From: JBFWML01 sp050251635
GTDB lineage: Bacteria; Campylobacterota; Campylobacteria; Campylobacterales; SZUA-545
Direction of reading: 5' to 3'
NCBI GenBank assembly: GCA_050251635.1
Contig: JBFWML010000007.1
Location: forward strand, 1-64,000
Length of the DNA stretch: 64,000 bases
The notes beneath the pieces were generated by a model that saw only the letters and a list, made by a program, of their open reading frames with translations, made no database searches and was not told the DNA's origin. Position 1 is the stretch's first letter. The number at the start of each line of letters is the position of its first letter. Shown one piece after another: positions 9,049-16,946 of the stretch. The position numbers were made by a program, and so were the translations under genes.

Positions 9049-9636
9049 ATGTTCAAAAATGCAGTTTTGCTGGCTCTTTTTGCCACGCTGGCCCTTGCCG
9101 AAGGGGTCTTTGAGTTCGCCACCGACTTTTCCAGCCACGAGGTTTCCGGCGGATACACCAGCGGGGGCAAAAACTACCCCACCTACTGGACAGCGGGTCT
9201 TATGCTGGCCGAAAACAGCGATAACGACAGCGGCATGATGCTCTACGGCTCCATGCTCAAAACCACGCCCATGGGAAACAACTGGGTTTTCGGCTACGGG
9301 GCGAAAATTATGTTTATCGACGGCGAGGCGGGCAGTCGCGACTTTAGCAGCATTGTTGTCCCTCTGCGCGCGCGGGTTATGTACCGCATTCCCGTCAGCC
9401 ATCCCGCACGCTTCACCGCCGAATACGCCTCGGCTCCGCGCATTTTGGCCGCTGGCGATGTGGACGTATATGACGAACTGCGCATCGAAGTGAGCGCGCG
9501 CGTAGCCAAGAATCTCTATGCGGCCTTGGGACTGCGTCAGATTTACCTCATCAGCACCTCTGAAGGCATCACCGGCAATGACGATCTCTTCGAGTTTGCC
9601 GACGGCGGTTTCATCGGCGTGAAATACTACTTCTAA
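9049..9636 (+). CDS. Small outer-membrane beta-barrel protein, function unknown
   Basis: A 195-residue protein with an N-terminal signal peptide (MFKNAVLLALFATLALAEG, cleavage near 18) followed by alternating hydrophobic/polar strands rich in G, Y and aromatic residues, and a C-terminal F (GVKYYF), which is the classical outer-membrane insertion signature. Length and pattern suit an 8-stranded barrel. It has a strong AGGAGG ribosome site and its own promoter. The 3' end overlaps the znuB stop by 4 nt tail to tail. I do not recognise the family; no substrate can be inferred. Confidence 0.7.
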   Translation: MFKNAVLLALFATLALAEGVFEFATDFSSHEVSGGYTSGGKNYPTYWTAGLMLAENSDNDSGMMLYGSMLKTTPMGNNWVFGYGAKIMFIDGEAGSRDFSSIVVPLRARVMYRIPVSHPARFTAEYASAPRILAAGDVDVYDELRIEVSARVAKNLYAALGLRQIYLISTSEGITGNDDLFEFADGGFIGVKYYF

Positions 9637-10448
9637 TACCCGGCGGCCCGTTTTAGGCGGGCCGCCCCTTCGCTCAGCACAAATCCGCATCCCGCCGCCA
9701 AAATAATCGCCGCGCCCGAAGTGAGGTTAAAGCCATAGGCCAGCGCCAAGCCCGCCAGGGTAAACACCGCAGCATAGAGCGCCGCGAGCGCCATCATCCC
9801 CGCCAAGGTTGCCGCATGACGCTCGGCCATCCAGGTGGGAATCGTCAGCAGTGCAATCACCAGCATCAGCCCCACCACGCGAATCGCCATAACCACCGTC
9901 AGCGCCGCAAGCACCAGCATCATCAGGTACAGTGTTCGCACCTTAACGCCTTTAATGCGGGCAAACCGGTCATCAAAACTCAACGCCAGCAACGGACGGT
10001 AAAAGATCGCCACCAGCCCCACGATCGCCACATCCAGCAAGGCAAACAAAACCAAATCGCCCCATCCGGCGGCCATAATAGAGCCAAACAGATAGCTCAT
10101 CAAATCGGCGCCGTAGCCCGGGGTCAAATCGATCAACACAACGCCCAAAGCCATGCCGACCGCCCAAATCACCCCGATAACCGTATCGCTACGATGGCGC
10201 TGCGTCAGGGTTACCCACGCCATCAAAAGCGCCGACAGCACCCCCACAAGCCCCGCGCCCAGCAGCGGAGGAATCCCCAGAAAAAAGGCCAACCCGATGC
10301 CGCCGTAGGCCGAATGAGCCACGCCGCCGCTTAAGAAAACCAACCGGTTAACCACCACCAGCGCGCCGATCACCCCGGCGGCAATGCTCACCAGCACCCC
10401 GGCCAAAACCGCCTGCTGCATAAAGGCAAATCCAAGGGCCTCAAACAT
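9633..10448 (-). CDS. znuB: Zinc ABC transporter permease (ZnuB)
   Basis: The 271-residue protein is a family-9 metal ABC permease with 7-8 predicted membrane helices. It shows the conserved A-G-x-I-GALVVVNRLVFLSGGVAHSAYGGIGLA region (about 26-53) seen in ZnuB/MntB proteins. It forms the membrane channel of the zinc importer with ZnuC (ATPase, overlapping by 8 nt upstream) and ZnuA. A perfect 9-bp GC stem lies in its last codons (9642-9666) and may help end transcription from both sides. Confidence 0.9.
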   Translation of the reverse strand: MFEALGFAFMQQAVLAGVLVSIAAGVIGALVVVNRLVFLSGGVAHSAYGGIGLAFFLGIPPLLGAGLVGVLSALLMAWVTLTQRHRSDTVIGVIWAVGMALGVVLIDLTPGYGADLMSYLFGSIMAAGWGDLVLFALLDVAIVGLVAIFYRPLLALSFDDRFARIKGVKVRTLYLMMLVLAALTVVMAIRVVGLMLVIALLTIPTWMAERHAATLAGMMALAALYAAVFTLAGLALAYGFNLTSGAAIILAAGCGFVLSEGAARLKRAAGY

Positions 10449-11178
10449 CCTGCCGCCTTGTCAAAAAAGCTTCCAGCAGCTCCACCTCGCACACATGGCC
10501 CTCATGTCCGCACGCTTTGGGCAGGCGATCGCAGTGGAGCAGACGGCGGTTGATCGAAGCCACGCTGGAGGCGTAGCCGATCAGCTGCGCGATATCATGG
10601 CTGACCATCACCACCGTAACCTCCGGCTGCAACGACTGGAGCAGACGGTAGATCTCCTGCTGGCCCTTGGCATCGATACTGGCCGTCGGCTCATCGAGCA
10701 GCAGCAGCCTCACCTCGCCCATCAAAGCGCGGGCAATCAGCACCCGCTGCCGCTCGCCGCCGGAAAGTTCGCCAAAACGCCGCCGCGACAGCACCGCCGC
10801 GCCGAGACGATCGAGCATCGCCTCGGCCCTCGCGCGCTCCTCTTTACCGGACAACTTCGCCAGGCCGCCCAGCAAACCCATCCTAACCACGTCCAGCGCA
10901 CGGATGGGAAAGCCGGGATTAACCCCGGTTTCCTGAGGCACATAGCCGATCAGGCGCCCGTTTTGTCCGGGCGGTTGGCCAAAGAGCCGAACCCGCCCTT
11001 CGCAGGGGGCGAGCAGTCCGGCCATCAGTTGCAAAAGCGTGCTTTTGCCTCCGCCGTTGGGGCCTACAATCCCCAAAAATTCGCCGCTTGGCACCGTCAG
11101 GTTGACCCCTGTAAGCACCGGCTCTCCCCCGCGCCGGAAGCTTAGATTTTCAATCTCAACGGCCGGCTGAGGATTCAC
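10441..11178 (-). CDS. znuC: Zinc ABC transporter ATP-binding protein (ZnuC)
   Basis: A 245-residue ABC ATPase with Walker A GPNGGGKSTLL (about 38-48), signature LSGGERQRVLIARAL, and Walker B LLLLDEPTASID. It energises zinc uptake through ZnuB. The GTG start at 11178 overlaps the end of znuA by 23 nt. The assignment to zinc rather than manganese rests on the His-rich loop of the partner binding protein. Confidence 0.9.
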   Translation of the reverse strand: MNPQPAVEIENLSFRRGGEPVLTGVNLTVPSGEFLGIVGPNGGGKSTLLQLMAGLLAPCEGRVRLFGQPPGQNGRLIGYVPQETGVNPGFPIRALDVVRMGLLGGLAKLSGKEERARAEAMLDRLGAAVLSRRRFGELSGGERQRVLIARALMGEVRLLLLDEPTASIDAKGQQEIYRLLQSLQPEVTVVMVSHDIAQLIGYASSVASINRRLLHCDRLPKACGHEGHVCEVELLEAFLTRRQDV

Positions 11179-12085
11179 CCATGGCTCCCATCAGCGCCTG
11201 CGCGGTCTGGCGCATCATTTGCGGCCAATCGCGCTCCAGCGGGTCAAGCGGCGCCACCTTTGCGCCGATCGCCGCCGCGATCGTTTCGGCGCTTTTGGGC
11301 GACTGGCGCGGCTGCACAAAGATTACGGCAATGCGCTCTTTTTTGGCCGTCTCGATCAGCTCCGCCAACTGTGCCGGTTTGGGCTCTTTGCCCTCCAGCT
11401 CGATCGCTGCCTGAACAAGACCGTAATCCCTGGCAAAATAGCCCCACGCAGGATGAAAAACCATAAACTTCCGCCCCCGGTATGGGGCCAGCCCGGCGGC
11501 AATCTCCATATCCAGCGCCGCAATTTCGCGGACGGTTGTTAGGTAATTTTCACGGTACCGGGCGGCATTGGGCGCATCCGCTTGCATCAATGCGTCCGCG
11601 ACCGCCCTGGCCTGAAGCATCATCTGCTGAGCCGAAAGCCACACGTGGGTATCCCCCCGTTTTTCTTCGCCGTCGTTGAGCCAGCCGTGAAGCCGATCGA
11701 GCCAGCCTCCATGGTCGTGTCCGCGTGTTTCGCCGCCATGATCGTGATCGTGATGATGCGCAGGCATGGGCATCTTGGCGATCGCTTCATCGCTTTGAAC
11801 GACCGTTAAAGCCGCATTGGTTGATTTAAAGCGCTGCAGCCAGATCCGCTCAAACTCAATCCCGCAAGCCACATAAAGCCTTGCCTTGGAAAGCTGCACC
11901 ATCTGCGCAGGCTTAGGCTCGTAGGTGTGTGCCGAAGCACCCGGCGGCACCATCACCACCACCTCGGCCAAATCTCCGGCAATGCGCTCGACAAGCCACG
12001 CCTGAGGCTGCAGGCTAACCGCAACGATCATCTTGGCCCACACAGGGACCGTCAGTAAAAAAAGGGTGAAAAAAATGCGCTGCAT
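11156..12085 (-). CDS. znuA: Zinc ABC transporter periplasmic binding protein (ZnuA)
   Basis: A 309-residue cluster-9 solute-binding protein with a signal peptide (about 1-17). It carries the zinc-type acidic/histidine-rich loop HHDHDHGG...HDHGG (about 110-126), which distinguishes zinc binders from manganese binders. Likely metal ligands are H54 in SAHTYEP, H147 in THVWLS and the H in VFHPAWGYF. It is the first gene of the znuACB unit. I see no clear Zur-type palindrome in the 77 nt upstream. Confidence 0.92.
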   Translation of the reverse strand: MQRIFFTLFLLTVPVWAKMIVAVSLQPQAWLVERIAGDLAEVVVMVPPGASAHTYEPKPAQMVQLSKARLYVACGIEFERIWLQRFKSTNAALTVVQSDEAIAKMPMPAHHHDHDHGGETRGHDHGGWLDRLHGWLNDGEEKRGDTHVWLSAQQMMLQARAVADALMQADAPNAARYRENYLTTVREIAALDMEIAAGLAPYRGRKFMVFHPAWGYFARDYGLVQAAIELEGKEPKPAQLAELIETAKKERIAVIFVQPRQSPKSAETIAAAIGAKVAPLDPLERDWPQMMRQTAQALMGAMGESSAGR

Positions 12086-12162
12086 GGGAGTCCTTCTTGC
12101 GTCAAAGGCAGGAAGTATACAGCAGAGGGATTAAGGGTTTTGGGCTTTAAACAAATAAGGGG

Positions 12163-12345
12163 TCAGTCTGCAGACTCCTCGCTCAACTCGTCCCAAAACA
12201 GTTCGCTCATCACCTGAGCATACGAAACGCCGATCGCGCCGTGACCGCAACTATCGAGCGGATCGAAGGCAATCTCCATGGCGGAAAGATAAGAAACGGT
12301 GCTGTTGTCGGAAGGCAGATCGACAACGGGTGTGTAGGCATACAT
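12163..12345 (-). CDS. 60-aa acidic protein of unknown function
   Basis: The ATG at 12345 is preceded by AAGGAG at good spacing, which favours it over an in-frame codon further upstream. The product is 60 residues, begins MYAYTPVVDLPSDN, and ends with an acidic tail FWDELSEESAD; it has no signal peptide or membrane segment. It lies alone between znuA and the RNA-binding protein gene, downstream of a terminator, so it has its own transcript with a structured leader. I recognise no family. Confidence 0.6.
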   Translation of the reverse strand: MYAYTPVVDLPSDNSTVSYLSAMEIAFDPLDSCGHGAIGVSYAQVMSELFWDELSEESAD

Positions 12346-12369
12346 GGCGCACTCCTTGTGCAAACTCCT

Positions 12370-12440
12370 CCAAAATCCATCGGAGGCAAAAGACCCGCTC
12401 AAACGGGCCGACTCAAAAGCAACCCAAAACCCATGGGAGG
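12370..12440 (-). repeat. Imperfect 17-bp direct repeat in the leader of the 60-aa gene
   Basis: CCAAAATCCATCGGAGG at 12370-12386 and CCAAAACCCATGGGAGG at 12424-12440 (plus-strand reading) match at 15 of 17 positions and flank a small GC hairpin (ACCCG/CGGGC). Read on the minus strand, each copy carries CCTCC upstream of the GGAGG next to the ribosome site, so the leader could fold to hide it. TTGCACAAA also occurs three times nearby. Confidence 0.5.
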
Positions 12441-12504
12441 AGTATCGCTATTTTTTGTGCAAGTGTGTGATTAAAATTTGTGCAAAGAAGAGGAAGGAGG
12501 GAAG

Positions 12505-12528
12505 AAACCGGCCAAGAGAGGCCGGTTT
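12505..12528. terminator. Bidirectional hairpin terminator
   Basis: AAACCGGCC, loop AAGAGA, GGCCGGTTT: a perfect 9-bp stem flanked by A and T runs on the two strands. On the minus strand it directly follows the stop of the RRM gene and so terminates that transcript. Confidence 0.8.
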
Positions 12529-12533
12529 TGGTT

Positions 12534-12806
12534 TTACCAGCGGTCGCGGCGGGGTGCGCGCGCTTCGCGCTCGCGGGCTTCGTTGACGCGCAGGTTGCGG
12601 CCGCCCATGTCTTTGCCGTCAAGGTTTTCGATGGCTTTGAGCGCATCCTGATCGTCCATTTCGACGAAGCAGAAACCGCGGAAGCGGCCGGTCTCGCGGT
12701 CCATCATCATGCGGACGGCTTGTACGTTGCCGTAAGCGGCAAAGGTGGAGCGAACTTGGTCTTCGGATGCAGTGTAGGGCAGGTTGCCGACGTAGAGCTG
12801 TTTCAT
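12534..12806 (-). CDS. RNA-binding protein with one RRM domain
   Basis: A 90-residue protein made almost entirely of an RNA recognition motif. RNP2 is LYVGNL (3-8) and RNP1 is RGFCFVEM (about 42-49), with the solvent-exposed aromatics needed for RNA stacking. A short basic tail EAREREARAPRRDRW follows. Bacterial RRM proteins of this size are often cold- or stress-inducible RNA chaperones. The start at 12806 begins exactly at the RRM. Transcription appears to start about 190 nt upstream, giving a long leader. It ends at a strong terminator. Confidence 0.88.
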   Translation of the reverse strand: MKQLYVGNLPYTASEDQVRSTFAAYGNVQAVRMMMDRETGRFRGFCFVEMDDQDALKAIENLDGKDMGGRNLRVNEAREREARAPRRDRW

Positions 12807-13004
12807 TGGGTTGTTCCTATGTTTGTGGTTGAAGCAGGAGAGAAATCCTGGAAGATTGCCAAACTGAAGATGGCGACGATACGCCGACGAATCGGCAGGA
12901 CACACGACACATCATTTAGTGTCATATTGCGATGGAAACGGAAACCTAGCTGCACCCCTTTGACACGGTTGTACTTTTCAGGCCAACCTACCGACTTTGC
13001 AAGG

Positions 13005-13033
13005 AGTGTACAGTTTAACCCTTCAAATGTCAA
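13005..13033 (-). promoter_or_regulatory. Sigma-70 promoter for the RRM gene
   Basis: TTGACA (13033-13028) and TACACT (13010-13005) on the minus strand with an exact 17-bp spacer. Predicted transcription start near 12998, about 190 nt upstream of the ATG at 12806. Confidence 0.65.
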
Positions 13034-13050
13034 GCGAATAAATTGGTTTG

Positions 13051-13079
13051 TTGCCAAAAAGTTAACTTAAGGCTATACT
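13051..13079 (+). promoter_or_regulatory. Sigma-70 promoter for the universal stress protein gene
   Basis: TTGCCA (13051-13056) and TATACT (13074-13079) with a 17-bp spacer; predicted start near 13086, 26 nt before the ATG at 13112. Confidence 0.6.
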
Positions 13080-13111
13080 AGCCGAATCTGAGCGCAAAAG
13101 GGGCTACCGGG

Positions 13112-13969
13112 ATGGAACAGAACACGATTATCGCCGCCACCGATTTCTCTCGCCGCGCGGGTAACGCCGCAAAGCGCGCCGCGCTTTTATGCCGCCAAAA
13201 CGGCTGCAGGCTGACGCTGGTTCACGCCATCAATCTGCGTTTTTTTGAACGTCTTTTGGTGGGGGAACGGCGCCATCAACTTAAAGAGGATGTCACCCGC
13301 AAACTGGAAAACGATTTTAAAGCCCTGCAGGCACCCGGCGATATTCTAGTCGAGATCGGTTCGCCCAACGAAGTGGTGCTCGATACCGCCCGCATCCGGC
13401 AGCCCAAGCTGATCGTGCTGGGCGATCACGGCGAGTTTCACCTCAAAGACGTTCTGCTCGGCACCACCGCCCGCCACATCGTCGAGCAGGCGCATCTGCC
13501 GATTCTGGTTGTCAAAAACGACAACGAAGCGCCCTATCGCAACATCTTTTTAGCGACCGACTTTTCCGACAGTTCAAAAAAGGCGATCGAGCTGGCCCTC
13601 TCGCTCTTTCCCGATGCCCAATACATGCTCTATCACGCCTATCTCGTTCCCGGCGATATGATCAGCAGCCGCTACGGGTTTGATGCGGGCGAAGTCGAAC
13701 AGATGCTGACGCAGATGCGTCAAGAGGCGCTGGAAAAGATGGACCGTTTCAAAGCCGATCTGGGCGGCGCGCTCGCTTCGGCCAAGAGCGTCGTTCGCGC
13801 CAGCGCGTCCCCCACCGAAGATATCCTCGCCGACAGCGTTGAACAAAAGGCCGATCTGCTCGTGATGGGCACGCGGGGGATGGGCTCTTTTATGCCGCTG
13901 ATGGTCGGCAGCATCACCGACACCTTGCTGCGCCACAGCACAAGCGATATGCTGGTTTACAAAGCATGA
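13112..13969 (+). CDS. Tandem universal stress protein (two UspA domains)
   Basis: A 285-residue cytoplasmic protein with two UspA folds (about 1-135 and 143-285). Both carry the ATP-binding G-2x-G-9x-G(S/T) motif: GDHGEFHLKDVLLGT in the first and GTRGMGSFMPLMVGS in the second, so both lobes should bind nucleotide. Tandem Usp proteins usually help survival under stress or starvation. The last codons overlap a 49-codon membrane protein gene as ATGA, which implies a functional link. The gene diverges from the RRM protein gene. Confidence 0.9.
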   Translation: MEQNTIIAATDFSRRAGNAAKRAALLCRQNGCRLTLVHAINLRFFERLLVGERRHQLKEDVTRKLENDFKALQAPGDILVEIGSPNEVVLDTARIRQPKLIVLGDHGEFHLKDVLLGTTARHIVEQAHLPILVVKNDNEAPYRNIFLATDFSDSSKKAIELALSLFPDAQYMLYHAYLVPGDMISSRYGFDAGEVEQMLTQMRQEALEKMDRFKADLGGALASAKSVVRASASPTEDILADSVEQKADLLVMGTRGMGSFMPLMVGSITDTLLRHSTSDMLVYKA

Positions 13970-14115
13970 ACCCTCAAGCATGGCTGGTGAGTCTGGCGGT
14001 GGAGATTGTCGCCCTCGGCGGTTTGGGGGTTTTGTTGCTTATTTGGTTTTATTACCGCTCGAAGCGGATGATGTCAGAAGATAGGCAGGATCCACCCACA
14101 CCCCGTTTAGACTGA
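13966..14115 (+). CDS. 49-aa single-pass membrane protein coupled to the stress protein
   Basis: The ATG overlaps the usp stop as ATGA, the sign of coupled translation. The 49-residue product has one strong membrane helix (LAVEIVALGGLGVLLLIWFYY, about 9-29) followed by a positive stop-transfer YRSKR and a proline-rich tail, predicting N-out/C-in topology. It runs 77 nt into the 3' end of the convergent M23 peptidase gene. Too short to assign a family. It could tether or modulate the stress protein at the membrane; that is inference. Confidence 0.6.
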   Translation: MNPQAWLVSLAVEIVALGGLGVLLLIWFYYRSKRMMSEDRQDPPTPRLD

Positions 14116-14887
14116 CCCCCCAGTGCAAATGCGGCCCCGTGGCGCGCCCCGAGCTGCCCACGGTGCCGATCTTCGCTCCCGATTTGACCCTTTGACCCTC
14201 TTTAACCGCCGTTTTTTCCAGATGGCAATAGAGCGTGTGAAACCCCTGACCGTGATCGAGCAGCACAAAACGTCCACAGAAGAAAAAATCGTCCACCAGC
14301 GCAACGCGGCCCGCCTGCGCGGCCTTAACCGGCGTATGGCGCGCGGCGGCCAGATCCAGACCGCTATGCGGACTGCGCGGCTCGTCGTTAAAAAACCGGC
14401 GCAAACCGAAAGCGCCGCTGACGCGCCCCTGAACCGGACGGCTTAACCCCAAGGGCGAGACTCGATCGTTTGAAAAACCCTCCAAGGCGGCACGCAGCCG
14501 CGCCAATTCGCGGGTGATACGCGCCAGCTCCTGCGGGCTGGGATGCACGTAGCGGTCTTGATCGATGCGGATACGCTGTTCGGGATAGTCGCGTTTACCC
14601 ACGGGAAAAACCGTGTGAACCACAGCACCCCCCTGCTCGCGGTGCGTCACCGCCAACGCCGATCCGGGCTTGGCGCTTAGAGGCACACCCACCAGCGCCG
14701 CCCACTCGCCGCCCTTGGTGCGTTCGACGCGCACGGCCCGGTTCTCAAAAAAGACCTCGGGCGGTTTTGGCCCAAACTCCCCCAACTCCACCAGCGCGAT
14801 TCCGCCGGGCACGCTTTGTATTTTCGCCGGCAGCGCCCAAGCCGCCGCAGCCGCCAAAAACAGCAGCCACCATCCCCCGTTTTTCAT
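14039..14887 (-). CDS. M23-family (LytM/LasA) metallopeptidase
   Basis: A 282-residue exported protein: signal peptide (about 1-19), an N-terminal beta-rich domain, a helical linker (RITRELARLRAALEGF) and a C-terminal M23 domain (about 150-270). The zinc motif H-x3-D is in PHSGLDLAA and the second site H-x-H in GPHLHWGVSL, so the enzyme looks active. Such enzymes cut peptidoglycan cross-links and influence cell shape; Campylobacterota carry several (Pgp3/Csd-type), but I cannot assign one. Transcribed divergently from the GH15 gene. Confidence 0.88.
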   Translation of the reverse strand: MKNGGWWLLFLAAAAAWALPAKIQSVPGGIALVELGEFGPKPPEVFFENRAVRVERTKGGEWAALVGVPLSAKPGSALAVTHREQGGAVVHTVFPVGKRDYPEQRIRIDQDRYVHPSPQELARITRELARLRAALEGFSNDRVSPLGLSRPVQGRVSGAFGLRRFFNDEPRSPHSGLDLAAARHTPVKAAQAGRVALVDDFFFCGRFVLLDHGQGFHTLYCHLEKTAVKEGQRVKSGAKIGTVGSSGRATGPHLHWGVSLNGVWVDPAYLLTSSASSGNKTK

Positions 14888-14965
14888 GGGCTACTTTTCG
14901 CAAAGCGGCGCTTTGAAAGCCCTTAACCGCTATGCTTACAGTTTCTTTAACATTCAAGGCGGGCG

Positions 14966-16879
14966 ATGAGAAAAGAACTGGTGCTGGGCAACGGCCACCT
15001 CTTTGTGAACTTTGACGAATACTATAATATGCGGGATTTTTACTACCCCCATGTGGGAAAATACAACCACCTCGGCGGCAGCCCCAACGGTCTGGCCGTC
15101 TGGGTGGATGACCGCTTTAGCTGGATCGACAACACTTGGCAGCGCCGCTTCTCCTACGAAAAAAAATCCCTTTGCACCCTGACGGTTTTAAGAAACGAGC
15201 CCCTGGGCGTCGAGCTGGTGCTGCGCGACTGCATTCACAAGCGCACCAACGTGCTTCTTAAGACGATCGAAGTGAAAAACCTCCGGGAAAATGCCGCCGT
15301 CATCCGGGTCTGCTTTTACCACTGGTTTACCCTCAAAGAGTCCCCCATCGGCAACACCGCCTACTACCACCCCAAGTTAAATGCCCTCATTCACTACAAA
15401 GGGCGCACCTGCCTGATGATTTGGGCCGACGGCGATTTTGACTACACCACCGCCCAGCGCAGCGGCCATGCGGGTAGCTGGCAGGAGATCGAAACAGGAC
15501 GCCTCAAGCGCACCCCGATCGTCCAAGGGGAGGTCGATAGCGCCCTGATGCTCACCTGCCAAGCGCAGGGCGGCCAAAGCATCACGCGCTCCTACGCCAT
15601 TGCCGCAGGCATCAACTTTGACGCCCTCTGCGCCATCAAAGCCCAGGTCGATCGGCTCGGCGTCGAAGCGATGATGGGCGAAACGCTGGAGTTCTGGCGG
15701 GCGTGGATCCGCGAGAAAAACACCCTCAGCCCCGCCCTGCCCCTTTCGATCACCTCGCTCTACAGCCGATCGCTGCTGGTTATCCGCGCCCATATGGATC
15801 ACGGCGGCGCGATTTTGGCGGCCAACGACACCGAAATCTACAAGTTCAACAAAGACCACTACAGCTACATGTGGCCCCGCGACGGCGCCTTTACGGCCAT
15901 CACTCTCTGCCACGCGGGCTACGGCGAAACGACGCGGCGGTTTTTTGAGTTCTGTGCCGAGCATCTTTCGCACGAGGGGTATCTGCTGCACAAATACTCC
16001 CCCGACGGCACCGCCGGATCGTCGTGGCATCCGTGGGTGGATGAGGAGGGCAACTTTCAGCTGCCCATTCAGGAGGACGAAACGGCGCTGGTGATCGTGG
16101 CGCTGTGGGAGTATTACCGCGCCACCAAAGATATTGAGTTTGTTGACGCGCTTTACGAGCGCTTCACCCGTCCCGCGTCGCAGTTTCTCATCGATTACCG
16201 CGATACGGAGGGGTTGCCGCTGCCCAGTTATGATCTATGGGAAGAGCGCCGCGGCATCATGGCCTACACCTGCGCGACGGTGCATGCGGGGCTGCGATCC
16301 GCCGCTTCGCTTGCGGCCCTTTCGGGGGCGCACGATCATGCCGCCGCCTGCCAAAAAGCCGCCGCCGAGGTCAAAAGCGCCGTGGAACAACACCTCTACG
16401 ACGCGGGCGAAGGGCGGTTTGTGCGCGGACTGATCAAGAGCGGCGACGGCTGGCTGTGCGACCTTGGCGCCGAAAGCTCCGTCAGCGCGCTGTATGAACT
16501 GGAGATGTTCGAAGCAAAGGATCCGCGCATTGTAAACACCATGCGTCATCTCAAGGAAAAACTCTGGATCAAAACGGGCATCGGCGGATTGGCGCGGTAC
16601 GAAGGGGACTACTACCATCAGATCGACACCAATCTGCCGGGCAACCCGTGGATTGTCACCACCCTGTGGCTGGCCAACTGGCATATCGACTGCGGCGAGC
16701 TGGACGAAGGGCGCAGACTGCTTGAGTGGGCGATCGAACGCAAAAGCGGCGCGGGGCTGCTGGCCGAACAGTACAACCCGCTTGACGGCGCGCCCCTGTC
16801 GGTCAATCCGCTCACCTGGTCCCACGCCTCCTTTTGTTACACCGCGCTCAAACTCAGCCGGAAGCTGCTGGGCCAATAA
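14966..16879 (+). CDS. Glycoside hydrolase family 15 (glucoamylase-like)
   Basis: A 637-residue protein without a signal peptide. It has the N-terminal beta-sandwich (about 1-250) with the typical GSPNGLAVWVDD and the C-terminal (alpha/alpha)6 barrel with Y-M-WPRDGAF (about 309), LWEERRG (about 426-432, probable acid glutamate) and LLAEQYNP near the end (probable base glutamate). GH15 enzymes release glucose from alpha-glucans or split trehalose; the cytoplasmic location suggests turnover of internal glycogen or a maltooligosaccharide. There is no other glycogen gene nearby. It ends at a short hairpin with a T run. Confidence 0.88.
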   Translation: MRKELVLGNGHLFVNFDEYYNMRDFYYPHVGKYNHLGGSPNGLAVWVDDRFSWIDNTWQRRFSYEKKSLCTLTVLRNEPLGVELVLRDCIHKRTNVLLKTIEVKNLRENAAVIRVCFYHWFTLKESPIGNTAYYHPKLNALIHYKGRTCLMIWADGDFDYTTAQRSGHAGSWQEIETGRLKRTPIVQGEVDSALMLTCQAQGGQSITRSYAIAAGINFDALCAIKAQVDRLGVEAMMGETLEFWRAWIREKNTLSPALPLSITSLYSRSLLVIRAHMDHGGAILAANDTEIYKFNKDHYSYMWPRDGAFTAITLCHAGYGETTRRFFEFCAEHLSHEGYLLHKYSPDGTAGSSWHPWVDEEGNFQLPIQEDETALVIVALWEYYRATKDIEFVDALYERFTRPASQFLIDYRDTEGLPLPSYDLWEERRGIMAYTCATVHAGLRSAASLAALSGAHDHAAACQKAAAEVKSAVEQHLYDAGEGRFVRGLIKSGDGWLCDLGAESSVSALYELEMFEAKDPRIVNTMRHLKEKLWIKTGIGGLARYEGDYYHQIDTNLPGNPWIVTTLWLANWHIDCGELDEGRRLLEWAIERKSGAGLLAEQYNPLDGAPLSVNPLTWSHASFCYTALKLSRKLLGQ

Positions 16880-16883
16880 GCAC

Positions 16884-16902
16884 GGGCTTTAGGCCCTTTT
16901 TT
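16884..16902 (+). terminator. Rho-independent terminator after the GH15 gene
   Basis: GGGC-TTTAG-GCCC followed by six T. Short stem but immediately downstream of the stop codon. Confidence 0.6.
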
Positions 16903-16946
16903 GATAAGATCGCGCCACTTCGAGTGTAAGCGCCAAAAGGAGAGCA

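Larger units (their letters stand above)
12807..13111. other. 305-nt intergenic region: RRM leader and divergent promoters
   Basis: This gap contains the minus-strand promoter and about 190-nt leader of the RRM gene, and the plus-strand promoter of the stress-protein gene. Within the leader are a GCCGA-UUCG-UCGGC tetraloop hairpin (12883-12896) and a 5-bp inverted repeat GACAC/GTGTC (12906-12923). Short reading frames here lack ribosome sites and family features, so I call no protein. Confidence 0.6.

Noticed and set aside
9642..9666. Perfect 9-bp GC hairpin between the outer-membrane gene and znuB
   Set aside because: It lies within the last znuB codons and has no U run on either strand, so I do not list it as a terminator.
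12803..13057. 84-codon minus-strand frame upstream of the RRM gene
   Set aside because: It spans the promoter and leader, has no ribosome site and no recognisable features.
15377..16030. 217-codon frame on the minus strand inside the GH15 gene
   Set aside because: Antisense shadow; the GH15 motifs on the other strand are unambiguous.
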